A DNA stretch of 62,631 bases, taken from assembly GCA_001567255.1 (NCBI GenBank), contig LNBW01000019.1, positions 1-62,631 on the forward strand, given 5' to 3'. The notes beneath the pieces are model-generated. The model was not told where the DNA came from, did no database searches, and worked only from the letters and a program-made list of their open reading frames with translations. Shown in pieces: positions 25,368 through 35,588 of the stretch. The translations under genes and the position numbers were made by a program. Numbering within the stretch: position 1 is the stretch's first letter; each line of letters starts with the position of its first letter. Source of the DNA: Bacteroidetes bacterium OLB9 (GTDB lineage Bacteria > Bacteroidota > Bacteroidia > Chitinophagales > Saprospiraceae).

Positions 25368-25437
25368 AGAATCCATAGAATTTGTATTTATGGATGAAAT
25401 CGAAAATGAGATGATGCGCGAAGGTGAAGAAGAATAA
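25315..25437 (+). other. Out-of-frame C-terminal tail of the STAS gene
   Basis: One base out of frame this encodes LIEISRLEAILNIVPTIEES, then EFVFMDEIENEMMREGEEE and TAA at 25435-25437. This is the expected last helix and acidic tail of a STAS protein, giving about 127 residues in total. The switch lies in the run of eight A. Confidence 0.8.
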
Positions 25438-25448
25438 TTTCGCTTGAC

Positions 25449-25964
25449 ATGATGCTAGCTGAACAAATTTATCATGAAACACCACCATACTTCCATGCTT
25501 ATATAGATCTTGTGAGTATGCCTGATATAGTCACAGGATTGCAATTCAGTATGGATGAGACGATGATGCTTGTGGATAAAATACCCTCAAGCAAACGAAA
25601 TTATGCCTATGCGCCAGGTAAATGGACCATAGCCGAAGTACTCAGACATATCATTGATTGTGAGCGCATTTTTGCCTGTCGTGCATTAAGATTGTCCCGT
25701 ATGGATAGCACTCCGCTCCCCGGTTTCGATCAGGATTTATATACGGATAATCTTAAAAACAAAACTGTTGATTTTACAACATTGGTAGAAGAATATAAAC
25801 TGGTACGTCTTTCAAGTGTATTGCTGTACAAGCAAATGGACGAGGAGATGTTACAATTTGAGGGAACAGTTAATGGTAGCCCAGTGACTGCTCGTGCCTA
25901 TGGTTATATCATCAATGGTCACAATTTGCACCATAACAATATTATACTAAATCGATATTTGTAA
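25449..25964 (+). CDS. DinB-superfamily protein
   Basis: 171 residues with the DinB four-helix layout. APGKWTIAEVLRHIIDCERI supplies the first metal His, and the end (NGHNLHHNNIILNRYL) supplies the His pair. Members are metal-dependent transferases or hydrolases, often thiol transferases; the substrate here is unknown. The gene follows the restored STAS stop by 11 bp, so it is probably in the same operon. The start is ATG ATG, and either is possible. Confidence 0.85.
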   Translation: MMLAEQIYHETPPYFHAYIDLVSMPDIVTGLQFSMDETMMLVDKIPSSKRNYAYAPGKWTIAEVLRHIIDCERIFACRALRLSRMDSTPLPGFDQDLYTDNLKNKTVDFTTLVEEYKLVRLSSVLLYKQMDEEMLQFEGTVNGSPVTARAYGYIINGHNLHHNNIILNRYL

Positions 25965-26066
25965 AATTATGACAATCAATAGGTAAAAGACATTTCACCT
26001 ATAAAGCTTCCATAAATATACATTCAAATCTATCCTTGCTTCTGCAAAACAGATATTACTTGAGTA

Positions 26067-27122
26067 TTACCATCTAATCAGAGCACTACCCCATGTAAAA
26101 CCACTGCCGAAAGCAGCTAGACATACTAAGTCACCGTCTTTGATCCGCCCATCATGCCATGCTTCTGAGAGTGCAATCGGAATTGATGCCGCTGTAGTAT
26201 TACCGTATTTCTGAATATTATTGACCACTTTTTCATCAGGAAGTCCAAGCGTACGCTGTACAAACTGACTGATTCTCAAATTGGCTTGATGTGGAACAAA
26301 AATATCAATATCTGCTTTCGACAATCCTGTTTTCTGCAATGCTTCATTAATCACTTCAGGAAATTTGACTACTGCCGTTTTAAAAACCAATTGACCAGTC
26401 ATATTCGGTGCTAAAAGGTTATCATCTACCATCTTTTGAGTGATAAAAACGCCACCAGGAGTGTCCGGATCCGGATAACCATATTTTTCGGTACCTAGAT
26501 GATACCCACCGTGAGATCCCGGATTAATCATGGCAAGTTCTTCTGCATGTGTACCATCTGAATGCAGACAAGTAGTCAAGACACCCTGATCTTCTTTTTC
26601 TGTTGGTTGTAACACTACTGCCCCAGCGCCATCCCCAAAGATCACCGTTACAGACCGGCCTTCATCAGAAAAATCTAGTCCCATAGAGTGCATCTCAGCA
26701 CCTACGAGCAAGATATTCTTATACATTCCAGTTTTTATAAACTGATCAGCCACTGAAAGCCCATAAACAAAACCCGAACACTGGTTTCGTATATCCAATG
26801 CACCTGCTTCACTAGATGTTATTCCTAGTTCACGTTGAAGCAATACACCACAGCCCGGAAAATAATAGTCCGGACTCAAGGTCGCAAAAATGATAAAGTC
26901 AATATCTTCAGCTTTAATACCGGCATTTTTCATAGCGATACGAGCAGCCTCAGCGCCCATTGATGTGGTGGATTCTTTATGTTTAGTGGCATATCTTCTT
27001 TCCTTAATCCCTGTGCGTTCTTGAATCCATTCGTCAGAGGTATCCATATATTGCGCCAGATAATCATTAGTGATGACATTGTCTGGGACATAATGTCCGA
27101 TACCGGCAATTTTTGTTCTCAT
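26067..27122 (-). CDS. fabH: 3-oxoacyl-ACP synthase III (KAS III)
   Basis: 351 residues with the Cys-His-Asn triad: Cys115 in RNQCSGFVYG, His278 in FVPHQANLRI and Asn308 in KYGNTTAASIP. The N-terminus (GHYVPDNVITNDYLAQYMDT) and the GDGAGAVVL motif are typical. It starts fatty-acid chains by joining acyl-CoA to malonyl-ACP. It is about 25 residues longer than E. coli FabH because of an insertion around EELAMINPGSHGGYHLGTEK, a form common in Bacteroidota; a role in another pathway cannot be excluded. Confidence 0.92.
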   Translation of the reverse strand: MRTKIAGIGHYVPDNVITNDYLAQYMDTSDEWIQERTGIKERRYATKHKESTTSMGAEAARIAMKNAGIKAEDIDFIIFATLSPDYYFPGCGVLLQRELGITSSEAGALDIRNQCSGFVYGLSVADQFIKTGMYKNILLVGAEMHSMGLDFSDEGRSVTVIFGDGAGAVVLQPTEKEDQGVLTTCLHSDGTHAEELAMINPGSHGGYHLGTEKYGYPDPDTPGGVFITQKMVDDNLLAPNMTGQLVFKTAVVKFPEVINEALQKTGLSKADIDIFVPHQANLRISQFVQRTLGLPDEKVVNNIQKYGNTTAASIPIALSEAWHDGRIKDGDLVCLAAFGSGFTWGSALIRW

Positions 27123-27226
27123 GTATGAATCTGTTTTATTTTGATGTACTAAATTTTGGATAAAATTAAATAAAAAATCTTAAGTACCTAATACTTTGAT
27201 ATATTTATGGCGCAAAACAGATAAAA

Positions 27227-27649
27227 ATGATTTGGGATATACTCACTATTCAAGAAAAAAACGAAGTATTACTTAGGGTACTGGTACACGTATCTGCTGT
27301 GGATGGACATATTAGCCCCGAAGAATTCACTTATCTTATCCATATCTGTAATAATCTAAATATTGACCCTGAAAAAATTAGATCATTGCTCATTTCAGAT
27401 AAGCCTATTAATGAAATTTTGCCAGATACAGAAGAAGGTAGAATGGGCTTTTTGTACCATGCACTATTCATAATGAATGCAGACAACTTAGTTGAAAAAA
27501 GCGAAGAAATAACGCTTTACAAACTAGCTTTCAAACTGGGATTCTCAGAAAGTATGACAAGAGAATTCATTGAGTTGATGAAACAACACACCAATGATGA
27601 CCTACCTATGGATGAGATGCTTAATATCATCAGAAAGCATAACAACTAA
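27227..27649 (+). CDS. TerB-like helical protein
   Basis: A 140-residue soluble protein. The pattern LLRVLVHVSAVDGHISPEEF, with the Asp/Glu that bind metal in TerB folds, and the second motif LFIMNADNLVEKSEEI fit the TerB-like family. Family members include tellurite-resistance proteins and co-chaperone-like domains; tellurite resistance is not implied here. It lies 48 bp upstream of the FG-GAP protein on the same strand. Confidence 0.7.
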   Translation: MIWDILTIQEKNEVLLRVLVHVSAVDGHISPEEFTYLIHICNNLNIDPEKIRSLLISDKPINEILPDTEEGRMGFLYHALFIMNADNLVEKSEEITLYKLAFKLGFSESMTREFIELMKQHTNDDLPMDEMLNIIRKHNN

Positions 27650-27697
27650 ATTCCCACCTCCATTGTTGTAATCATTCACACACCAGTATTCAGTGAA

Positions 27698-29944
27698 ATG
27701 GATATGAAGCAATATATTTTCGTAGTTTTAGGTCTTTTATTTACATTGAAATATGGATGGAGTCAAAATTTTGACAAACTGAATATTCCAATAAAAAATA
27801 ATGGTAGCGACCTAACACTGCTGAATGTAGGTGGATTAAAAGCTCCTCAATTTTCAAATATTGATTTTAACGGCGATGGAATAGCTGATCTTTTTATTTT
27901 TGACAGAAATGGTGATGTCATCATTCCTCTAGTAAAAATCGGAAGTACCGGTTCATTGGATTATCGATATGCTCCTGAATATATTGAACAATTTCCTAAG
28001 CTACAAGCATGGGCACTGCTTGAGGATTTCAATGGCGATGGTGTACCCGACATCTTCACGAGCTCATCTGTATGGCCCAATTGTTGTGTTGAAGTGTGGC
28101 GTGGAAGTAGAAACCAGGATGGCACATTGAGCTACCGACTGGTAACATTCAAAGGTTTGCCATTTAGAGAAATACTTCAATTTCACTTAGGCAATAGCAG
28201 TGCAAATATCTACGTATCCCCAATTGATTTGCCGGCAATCAAGGATGTTGATGGTGATGGAGACTTAGACATCATATCATTTGAACCGGATGGCAGCTAT
28301 GCTTCCTTTTACCAAAATGTAGCTATAGATGAAGGGCTCGGACTGGATACCTTTAAATTCGTAAGAACTGACCCTTGCTGGGGCAAATTTTCAGAAAACC
28401 AATATAATGATTCATTAAAAATCAGTGACAATGCCTTTGGCTGCGCTTCTTTTTTAAAAGAAAATGGCCAAACAGGTTTGAGACATTCAGGCTCTACGCT
28501 GACCATTTTTGATTCCAATGGCGATGGCCTGTTGGACTTAGTATTAGGCGATATCGGCAGTTCTCGCCTTGCCCTTCTCACCAATGGAGGAACTGCTGAA
28601 AATGCATGGATGAAAAGCATTACAAAAACATTTCCATCTACCGACGATCCAGCTGATCTGGATATATTTTTATCAGCTTTTTATGTCGATGCAGATGGTG
28701 ATCAAATAAAAGACCTCATCGTAGTACCCAATGACATCAGCGCAGGAGAAAACTCCAATCATATATGGTTATACAAAAATACCGGCAGCAATGAACATCC
28801 TAATTTTGTGTTGATCAAAAAGGACTTCCTTATCGATCAAATGCCTTTTTTCTATGGAGGTAGCCACCCAGTATTTACCGATGTCAATGGCGATGGACTT
28901 ATGGATATCGTCGTCGGCATTAGTAACATCATCAAAAAAAATGTAGTGCTTGAAAATAGATTGATTTTGCTGCTCAATACCGGCACTGCTACGAGCCCTT
29001 CCTATGAAGTAGCTGATGAAGACTGGTTAAATTTTTCCCGATTCAAGCAGTTTACCGGAAGATTTGCACCGTTTTTTGCTGATATGGATGGAGATGGTGA
29101 CAACGACCTACTCATAGGCGATAGCTCGGGGCAATTGTACTATTTAAAAAATACGGGTGGTGCCCATCGCCCTTACCAATTTGATGAACCCATTTATCCT
29201 TACATGGATATTTTTGCCGGACAAAATGCTAAGCCCTTTGTGGTGGATGCAGATGGCGATGGATTGATGGACATCATTTTAGGAAAGAAAAATAATGAGT
29301 TGAATTTTTTCAAAAATCAGGGAACAAGCTCCGAGCCATATTTCGATCCAAATCCATCAGCAACACCAAACATCAGACAATTAGGTAAAATATTTACAGG
29401 CAATGACTATTACACTCAAAATGGAGCACCCTATTATATTCGTACTGAAGAAAGTCAATACATACTGCTACTGGGTACAGAAGCTGGAAATATCAAAACA
29501 TACCGAATCAACGATCACTTGCTCAACGATTATGCACTCATTGATGACTTTACCGGTCATATTCATGAAGGTCGAAAAGTCGTACCGGCTCTAGCTGATA
29601 TTGATAATGACGGCTATTACGAAATGTTAGTAGGTAATGAACGTGGCGGGTTGGCATTTTTTAATACTATTTTCAAAGTAGATGGCACTTCATCTGTACA
29701 CGATGCATCAAGTGTAGCTGCTGAATTGATCCTCTACCCTAACCCTGCTAGCGATGAAATTTTCGTTTATCATCCTGATGCTGATGCAAAAATTACATTA
29801 AAAAATATCCAAGGGCAGACGCTCATGGAGTTGCACAATGGAAGATACAATTTACTTCCCGAATCCCTACCTAAGGGTTTGAATTTCATTCATACCAAAA
29901 CTGCACATAACATCACTGTAAAAAAAGTAATCATTGTAAGATAA
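27698..29944 (+). CDS. Secreted FG-GAP/VCBS-repeat protein with T9SS sorting tail
   Basis: 748 residues. A signal peptide (MKQYIFVVLGLLFTLKYGWS) is followed by about nine beta-propeller-type repeats with calcium loops of the form D-x-N/D-G-D-G (FNGDGIADLFIF, DVDGDGDLDII, DSNGDGLLDLVLG, DADGDGLMDIILG). The tail begins near ELILYPNPASDEIFVY and ends KKVIIV, a type A T9SS signal that directs export across the outer membrane and attachment to the cell surface. It is probably an adhesin or glycan-binding surface protein. The ATG at 27704 is an equally good start. Confidence 0.9.
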   Translation: MDMKQYIFVVLGLLFTLKYGWSQNFDKLNIPIKNNGSDLTLLNVGGLKAPQFSNIDFNGDGIADLFIFDRNGDVIIPLVKIGSTGSLDYRYAPEYIEQFPKLQAWALLEDFNGDGVPDIFTSSSVWPNCCVEVWRGSRNQDGTLSYRLVTFKGLPFREILQFHLGNSSANIYVSPIDLPAIKDVDGDGDLDIISFEPDGSYASFYQNVAIDEGLGLDTFKFVRTDPCWGKFSENQYNDSLKISDNAFGCASFLKENGQTGLRHSGSTLTIFDSNGDGLLDLVLGDIGSSRLALLTNGGTAENAWMKSITKTFPSTDDPADLDIFLSAFYVDADGDQIKDLIVVPNDISAGENSNHIWLYKNTGSNEHPNFVLIKKDFLIDQMPFFYGGSHPVFTDVNGDGLMDIVVGISNIIKKNVVLENRLILLLNTGTATSPSYEVADEDWLNFSRFKQFTGRFAPFFADMDGDGDNDLLIGDSSGQLYYLKNTGGAHRPYQFDEPIYPYMDIFAGQNAKPFVVDADGDGLMDIILGKKNNELNFFKNQGTSSEPYFDPNPSATPNIRQLGKIFTGNDYYTQNGAPYYIRTEESQYILLLGTEAGNIKTYRINDHLLNDYALIDDFTGHIHEGRKVVPALADIDNDGYYEMLVGNERGGLAFFNTIFKVDGTSSVHDASSVAAELILYPNPASDEIFVYHPDADAKITLKNIQGQTLMELHNGRYNLLPESLPKGLNFIHTKTAHNITVKKVIIVR

Positions 29945-29957
29945 TGCTTAGAGCACC

Positions 29958-30929
29958 TTACAATGTATGCTGCATCACCACTTTGCCCATTTGCTGCCCT
30001 TGAGCCAAAAAATCAAAACCATCCATAAAGTGATCAAAATCAACTATACGACTCACGATAGGTTGCACCTTGTATTGCTCTACAAAAGCTAACATATCTC
30101 TAAAATCCTGGTCTGAACCCATTGTTGAGCCCATAATAGACAGTTGTTTCCAGAATACTTTCTGAGGATTCAATCCGCTAATCTCACCATGAGTACCTCC
30201 ATAAAAAGCAATTCTTCCTCCTGGATTAGCAATATTAACAAAATGATGAAATCCAGTGCCACAAGCGCTATCAATAATCACATCGACACCACCGTGTTCT
30301 GATTGAAATTGTTTAGCCCAGCTATCATCTTTGTAATTATAACCAGCTTTAGCACCTAAACGGATTGCATTTTCAATCTTTTCTTCACTACCTGAAGTAA
30401 CAAACACTTCGCATTGCATAGCTAGTGCAAATTGCATTGCCATCATAGCAACGCCTCCACCTATACCTGAAATTAACACTTTGTCACCAGACTGGACATT
30501 TGCCTTTTTGACCAGTGCTCGAAAAGCAGTTACTCCAGCTAATGGAATGGCCGCTCCATGCACAAAGTCTAGATGATCAGGCAATGGATAAACATATTTC
30601 TTATCGATCATGATATAATCAGCAAATGTACCGTCATCCGGTACGCCTAATACTCTAAACTGGCGGGACTGACAGTTTTGGTTATTGCCCCAATCGAGTC
30701 CTGGGTTGATTACAACCTTTCGGCCTTCTCCGTCTATGCCGACACCATCAGCTCCCATCACAGCGCCTAAGCGAATGCCTGGATAGAGCCCTTTAGTAAT
30801 CCAAATATCGCGATGGTTAAAAGCTGATGCCTTAATATTAATCAAAACTTGATGCTCCGTAGGTTGAGGAACATCCATTTCAATCAACTTTGGTTTTTCA
30901 TTAATCTGGCTGACAATATAAGCCCGCAT
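29958..30929 (-). CDS. MDR-superfamily NAD(P)-dependent oxidoreductase (quinone-oxidoreductase-like)
   Basis: 323 residues with the GroES-like N-domain (VLINIKASAFNHRDIWITKG) and a Rossmann domain with VLISGIGGGVAMMAMQFALA. The structural zinc Cys cluster of alcohol dehydrogenases is absent, and the catalytic zinc Cys is replaced (AFNHRD), so it is likely a zinc-free reductase such as a quinone or enoyl reductase. The substrate is unknown. It is convergent with the FG-GAP gene (13 bp apart). Confidence 0.88.
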   Translation of the reverse strand: MRAYIVSQINEKPKLIEMDVPQPTEHQVLINIKASAFNHRDIWITKGLYPGIRLGAVMGADGVGIDGEGRKVVINPGLDWGNNQNCQSRQFRVLGVPDDGTFADYIMIDKKYVYPLPDHLDFVHGAAIPLAGVTAFRALVKKANVQSGDKVLISGIGGGVAMMAMQFALAMQCEVFVTSGSEEKIENAIRLGAKAGYNYKDDSWAKQFQSEHGGVDVIIDSACGTGFHHFVNIANPGGRIAFYGGTHGEISGLNPQKVFWKQLSIMGSTMGSDQDFRDMLAFVEQYKVQPIVSRIVDFDHFMDGFDFLAQGQQMGKVVMQHTL

Positions 30930-30962
30930 AAGTACTAAATTAAGTACAATAAGAACATAAAA

Positions 30963-30990
30963 AAGCCGGTTGTGTTGTCACAACCGGCTT
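30963..30990 (-). terminator. Terminator after the first giant HYR gene
   Basis: The 12-bp perfect stem AAGCCGGTTGTG / CACAACCGGCTT has a four-base loop; on the minus strand it is followed by TTTTTTAT. It lies just beyond the stop at 31022. Confidence 0.9.
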
Positions 30991-31021
30991 GAAAAAACCC
31001 AGAATCATTTTTATAAACACA

Positions 31022-34000
31022 TCATTCAATTAGAATCATCTTACGTGTAGCTGAAAAATTGCTCGTTTCCAGCTGATAATAATACACTCCGGTGCCACTC
31101 AACTGGTTATTGGAGATATTAATAGAATTATAACCTTTATTGAAAGCATCTTCAAATCTAAAGACTAACTTTCCAGTTACATCCATAATTTTGATCACAC
31201 CTTGTCCTGCTTCAGCCATTTCAAAAGATAGGGTTGTATAATCTTTGAATGGGTTAGGCTGATTCTGATAAAGAATCGTTTGTGCCTCGGTAGTATGGCC
31301 ATTTCTAACCTGAAGATCCAGATGTCTCACCGTGGCATCCATTTCATAAACTTCAGGACTTAATCCATCCGGTAGTATTTTGAACATACCTGTATGACCA
31401 TTACCTTTAGTTCGGAAATCGATGGTAAACAATACATCACCTGGATTCAACTGCACACCTTCAGCCACATCTATACTGAAAGATATTCTTCCTCCAGCTA
31501 CTCCATTCAAATTAGCATTATATGACTTAACCGGCAATAATCCACTATGCATAGTCGAAAACTCCAACTGATCAGCATCAAAGCCAAGTGTAAACTGCGT
31601 ACCCATAATTTTCATTACATCACCGGCTTTAATTTCCAGCCTAAACAGTTTTCCTGCTTCAAAAGTCTTGTCATCCATCACAAAGAGTGCATTAGAGCCT
31701 CGAGTTTCTATAGAATTAGAACGCGCATTCACTTTTGCACTATTATTAACATCACCGACCTTAACTGCTATAAAATTAGCATCATTCATATCTTCATAAA
31801 TCGAATCTACTACAATAGACGCACTATAATCATACGGATATTCAGGGTCAGCAAACTGATAGTGAGTAGGGATAAACTTCCATGAAGTATTATTCTCAAA
31901 ATGATCATCCAATCCTAATATCAACTTTCTCAAAGCAGACATGTCACTAGAAGTAATATTCTTAGAGTTATTAACATCTGCAGCAAGTAGTTTATATGGG
32001 CTATCTAGCTTTTGTAATCCCAAAACATGTCTTTGAATCATCACCACATCAAGTGTGGAAACACCATTGAGATGTTCTACATCATCATTTACAAAAATAG
32101 ATTTAAAATCAAAAACATTCACACCTGAAAACTTATATTCTCCATTGCCTTGAGTTGTAAACTTGCGCTCCGTAGATTGTGTTAAATTTTGCATTGCAAC
32201 CTCAGCACCTTCAACACCTTCATTGGTTTCAGTAGTGATAATACCGGAGATCGAAGGAAGTAAGTCTGCATTATCAGCACAAGCATTTGTCAGCGGTGAA
32301 TCCTGCAGCACCAATATAACCTCACAAAAGTCATAACTGCCATTTTGATCAATTGCATACATTTTCAAAGGGATTCTAGCCGCTTGGCCATTTGGTATAT
32401 CGGCACAGGTAAAAGACTTACTGAGTTCAGTTCCTTCTGCATTGAAAGCATAATAAAGATCTCCATCAACTCCACAATTATTCTGGCTCTTAAGGTTAAA
32501 GTCACTAGCCCAAATTTCTGCCTTTCCATCAGAATCAATAACCGTAGCAAGCTCTCTGTAACATACAGGTGTTGGTTTTTTAGTACCAGTAATGGTCACT
32601 GTATATGAACATGATGTTTCTGTACGGCATCTATTGATAGCTGTAAATGTTACCCTATGTTTGCCGACAGGAAATGTTCTTGTAAAGCTTGCGCCTAAAC
32701 CGCTCCAGTCTATAGTTCCGTCATTTTCAATGTCCACACTCCAGCTAATATTCAATTTATCAACGGCAGTACATTCATCAGAAGCATTGGCGTTAAGTGT
32801 CAACTCTTTACTGCATGAACCCTCATCACCTTTAAACGTCTTATCATTGCAATCAGCGAATACAGCGCCCCCGGAACCTGTCAATTTAATCACTTGTGTT
32901 CTTTCAAGGAGATAAGTACCCTTATTAAAATTACACCAGTCTGCTACCTTCCATGTTCTTAATATCTTTACACATACATCTTCGAACTCAAAATATTGAT
33001 CAGAATATGTAATAGCGATATCCCTACAACCTTGATCAATGACTTTAGGACGACTATTGAGGGCATCGGGTGTAACCTTCGACAGATCACAAGTAGCCAG
33101 AATCGTATCTGATGGCCAGATGACATCACTGTTAGAAAATGGTGGTGAAGTCACTGTCAAAGTCTGACGACAATATACATTAGGATTTGCCGTAAGGTAC
33201 CATTCTCTTACTACTGTACCGGCATTACACTTTGTGTCTAAGTTGTTACTTACTATTCTGCTGGATATACCATTTGTTGCACAAACACCACTTACTGTAG
33301 GTCTTCCAAAGAATACTTCATCGAAGTCATCTGATCCACTCGCCCATGCAGCAATCCTAGGGTCGCCACATGTAAGTGTTCTATCACCGGGACATGTCAA
33401 TAAAGGTGGTCTCTTATTCTGCACTCGTACCCTTGCTTCACATTGATTCCAGTTACCAGCTGCGTCATATACTCTAAGGATAACATCAACATAAGATGTA
33501 GGTGAAGTGATATCAGAACAGCAAAAACTCACTTTCGGGCCAAATTGAAGATCAGATTCATGTCCTGGACAATGAGTGGTTTTACGTCTTACTTCATATT
33601 TTACTATAGGACCACAATTATCTATACTATGATCATCCAGTGATGTTGCGAATAATTCACCCCACCCAGAATCATCAATAGATACTACTGTGTGCTCGCC
33701 ACAAATGGCTGTCGGTGGCGTATTATCTACCACTTCAATTTCTTGTACACATGATGAACTATTGCCACATTCATCTATAACCGTGTATTGGATTCTATAT
33801 CTTCCGAGTTCTAAACCTCTAATTGTATATGGTCGTTCACTAGCTGAGATTGATGGTGCATAAGCAGGTCTAGTACCTTGAACAATGGTAGTGCCCTGAA
33901 TTTTAACAAAAGGAGCCAATGGATCAAAATGTCCACTATTATTAGCCTTCTTGAAAGCAACATCCCAAGTGACATCAGAACAATCTACTGCAGATGGTGG

Positions 34001-35476
34001 AAGCACCGGCCAGTTAGCCGTACATGATTCTGAAGATACCGGAACTAAAGCTAAAAGTTCATAATCAGGTTCAGTAATATCATGTGCACAGACCACTGAA
34101 GGGTTGATTTTGTCTTCAACTTTAATGATCTGACTACATTCACGATCTTCTCCTGTACACCAATCTATAATTAACCATCTTCTGTTTACCTTGATGCCGG
34201 CACCACAAAGAGGGAAAATAATATCTTCATAATAAATCTGCATATTCTTACAAGCAATATTCTGAGGCCATCCACTTACATCAGGAGTAGGTGCTCCATT
34301 AGGTAGCTTTGAGAATTTATCAGTACAATTTAATGATGTATCAGCAGGACAAATGACATCTGCCAGCACAGGTCTGGTAAAATAGAAAAACTGCACAATA
34401 GAATCGGATATATTGCCACTACCGTCAGTGGCAGTCCATGTTCTCTTGATGATACTATTGAAAGTATCAGAACACGATTGTATGATGACTTCATCAATTT
34501 TATTCAATGTAAGATCATCATAACAAGCATCATCAAAAGTCGGTTGATGTGTAGCATTAGCAGATGTCTGATTTAAATAAACACTTTCTTCATTGCAGTC
34601 AAAAATACATGGTACTGCATCAACTGAAGTTTTGATAAGACCAGATCGATTTCTGATGGCCACAAAATAATCGGTACCTCCCGGAGGAACAGCATTGGTC
34701 AATGAACTGACGACCAGCGTATAGTCCACACCTGCTAAAAGGTTACTTGAAAAACTGCTAAAATCAGTTAAAAGTAGGTTAGTACAAGGACTTGCTGGAT
34801 TAAACGGCCCACCGTATAGTGCAAGTCTGAGATTAGGATTAGTCAATGTGATATCTACTATACCATTAACATCCAATGCAAAGTTTCTTGCTTCAAACCT
34901 AACTCCAACAGCTGGAGTCACAGGACAGCCCACTACATCTGAAGATCTATCATACACTGGGTCATCAATATCAATGTGACCTGTAAATGAAGTCAAGATT
35001 TCTGGGCATGGTGCTGTCACCACTTCAGGAGCTAGTTTATCTTCAATCTTTACTGTTGACCAGCAAGAAATGCCACATCCTCGCAACTTAATTTTGACTT
35101 CGAGAAATTTATTGATGTGGTCTTTATTTACTTGCACTCTCTTGATAGTGTCTCCATTACCATCCAAGCCATAATTGAGCTCAGGTAAAGTCGGACCGCC
35201 AACAATGCGTGCAAAAACATCATAAGCCTCGTTTGGGTATTCATGTCCATCCATGACCATATCTGGCTGGATAATCTCCTGACAATTTTCATCGAGTGTT
35301 ATCTGAACACCTCCTAAACATGAAATATTGACATTACAATCCCAAGGCTGAGCGATTAAATTGCCTGAAAATAATATGAATAAGGTTATTGTTATTGAGA
35401 ATGCCCTTGTGTTTAAGCTTAATCTTTCTGAAACACCATTCAGAAAATTAATTAGTGTAAAAATGGGTCTTTTCAT
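31022..35476 (-). CDS. Giant secreted HYR/dockerin/cohesin-like protein with T9SS tail, paralog 1
   Basis: 1,484 residues. The signal peptide ends near LFSGNLIAQ. A Cys-rich array of HYR-like beta-sandwich modules follows, with two copies of the module ending R-x-W-x3-D-W-C (RRWLIIDWCTG, RTWKVADWCNF). Next come a carboxypeptidase-regulatory-like domain (SGIITTETNEGVEGAEVAMQ), a type I dockerin-like segment at about 1130-1195 with calcium loops (ADVNNSKNITSSDMSALRKL), a cohesin-like beta-sandwich at about 1263-1390 (GTQFTLGFDADQLEF), and the sorting tail ending TRKMILIE. It is surface-exposed and probably adhesive or structural. Confidence 0.88.
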   Translation of the reverse strand: MKRPIFTLINFLNGVSERLSLNTRAFSITITLFILFSGNLIAQPWDCNVNISCLGGVQITLDENCQEIIQPDMVMDGHEYPNEAYDVFARIVGGPTLPELNYGLDGNGDTIKRVQVNKDHINKFLEVKIKLRGCGISCWSTVKIEDKLAPEVVTAPCPEILTSFTGHIDIDDPVYDRSSDVVGCPVTPAVGVRFEARNFALDVNGIVDITLTNPNLRLALYGGPFNPASPCTNLLLTDFSSFSSNLLAGVDYTLVVSSLTNAVPPGGTDYFVAIRNRSGLIKTSVDAVPCIFDCNEESVYLNQTSANATHQPTFDDACYDDLTLNKIDEVIIQSCSDTFNSIIKRTWTATDGSGNISDSIVQFFYFTRPVLADVICPADTSLNCTDKFSKLPNGAPTPDVSGWPQNIACKNMQIYYEDIIFPLCGAGIKVNRRWLIIDWCTGEDRECSQIIKVEDKINPSVVCAHDITEPDYELLALVPVSSESCTANWPVLPPSAVDCSDVTWDVAFKKANNSGHFDPLAPFVKIQGTTIVQGTRPAYAPSISASERPYTIRGLELGRYRIQYTVIDECGNSSSCVQEIEVVDNTPPTAICGEHTVVSIDDSGWGELFATSLDDHSIDNCGPIVKYEVRRKTTHCPGHESDLQFGPKVSFCCSDITSPTSYVDVILRVYDAAGNWNQCEARVRVQNKRPPLLTCPGDRTLTCGDPRIAAWASGSDDFDEVFFGRPTVSGVCATNGISSRIVSNNLDTKCNAGTVVREWYLTANPNVYCRQTLTVTSPPFSNSDVIWPSDTILATCDLSKVTPDALNSRPKVIDQGCRDIAITYSDQYFEFEDVCVKILRTWKVADWCNFNKGTYLLERTQVIKLTGSGGAVFADCNDKTFKGDEGSCSKELTLNANASDECTAVDKLNISWSVDIENDGTIDWSGLGASFTRTFPVGKHRVTFTAINRCRTETSCSYTVTITGTKKPTPVCYRELATVIDSDGKAEIWASDFNLKSQNNCGVDGDLYYAFNAEGTELSKSFTCADIPNGQAARIPLKMYAIDQNGSYDFCEVILVLQDSPLTNACADNADLLPSISGIITTETNEGVEGAEVAMQNLTQSTERKFTTQGNGEYKFSGVNVFDFKSIFVNDDVEHLNGVSTLDVVMIQRHVLGLQKLDSPYKLLAADVNNSKNITSSDMSALRKLILGLDDHFENNTSWKFIPTHYQFADPEYPYDYSASIVVDSIYEDMNDANFIAVKVGDVNNSAKVNARSNSIETRGSNALFVMDDKTFEAGKLFRLEIKAGDVMKIMGTQFTLGFDADQLEFSTMHSGLLPVKSYNANLNGVAGGRISFSIDVAEGVQLNPGDVLFTIDFRTKGNGHTGMFKILPDGLSPEVYEMDATVRHLDLQVRNGHTTEAQTILYQNQPNPFKDYTTLSFEMAEAGQGVIKIMDVTGKLVFRFEDAFNKGYNSINISNNQLSGTGVYYYQLETSNFSATRKMILIE

Positions 35477-35530
35477 TGTATGAAAATTTTAATTTTTGTA
35501 AAATTCTATAAATCTGTTTTGGGTTTAGAA

Positions 35531-35571
35531 GATACAAGGTCTGGTGTTTTCGTCTTTTCAGACCTTGTATC
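35531..35571 (-). terminator. Terminator-like hairpin after the second giant HYR gene
   Basis: The 13-bp stem GATACAAGGTCTG / CAGACCTTGTATC lies 18 bp beyond the stop. The T run after it is weak. Confidence 0.6.
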
Positions 35572-35588
35572 TATATTGGCATTCTTAT

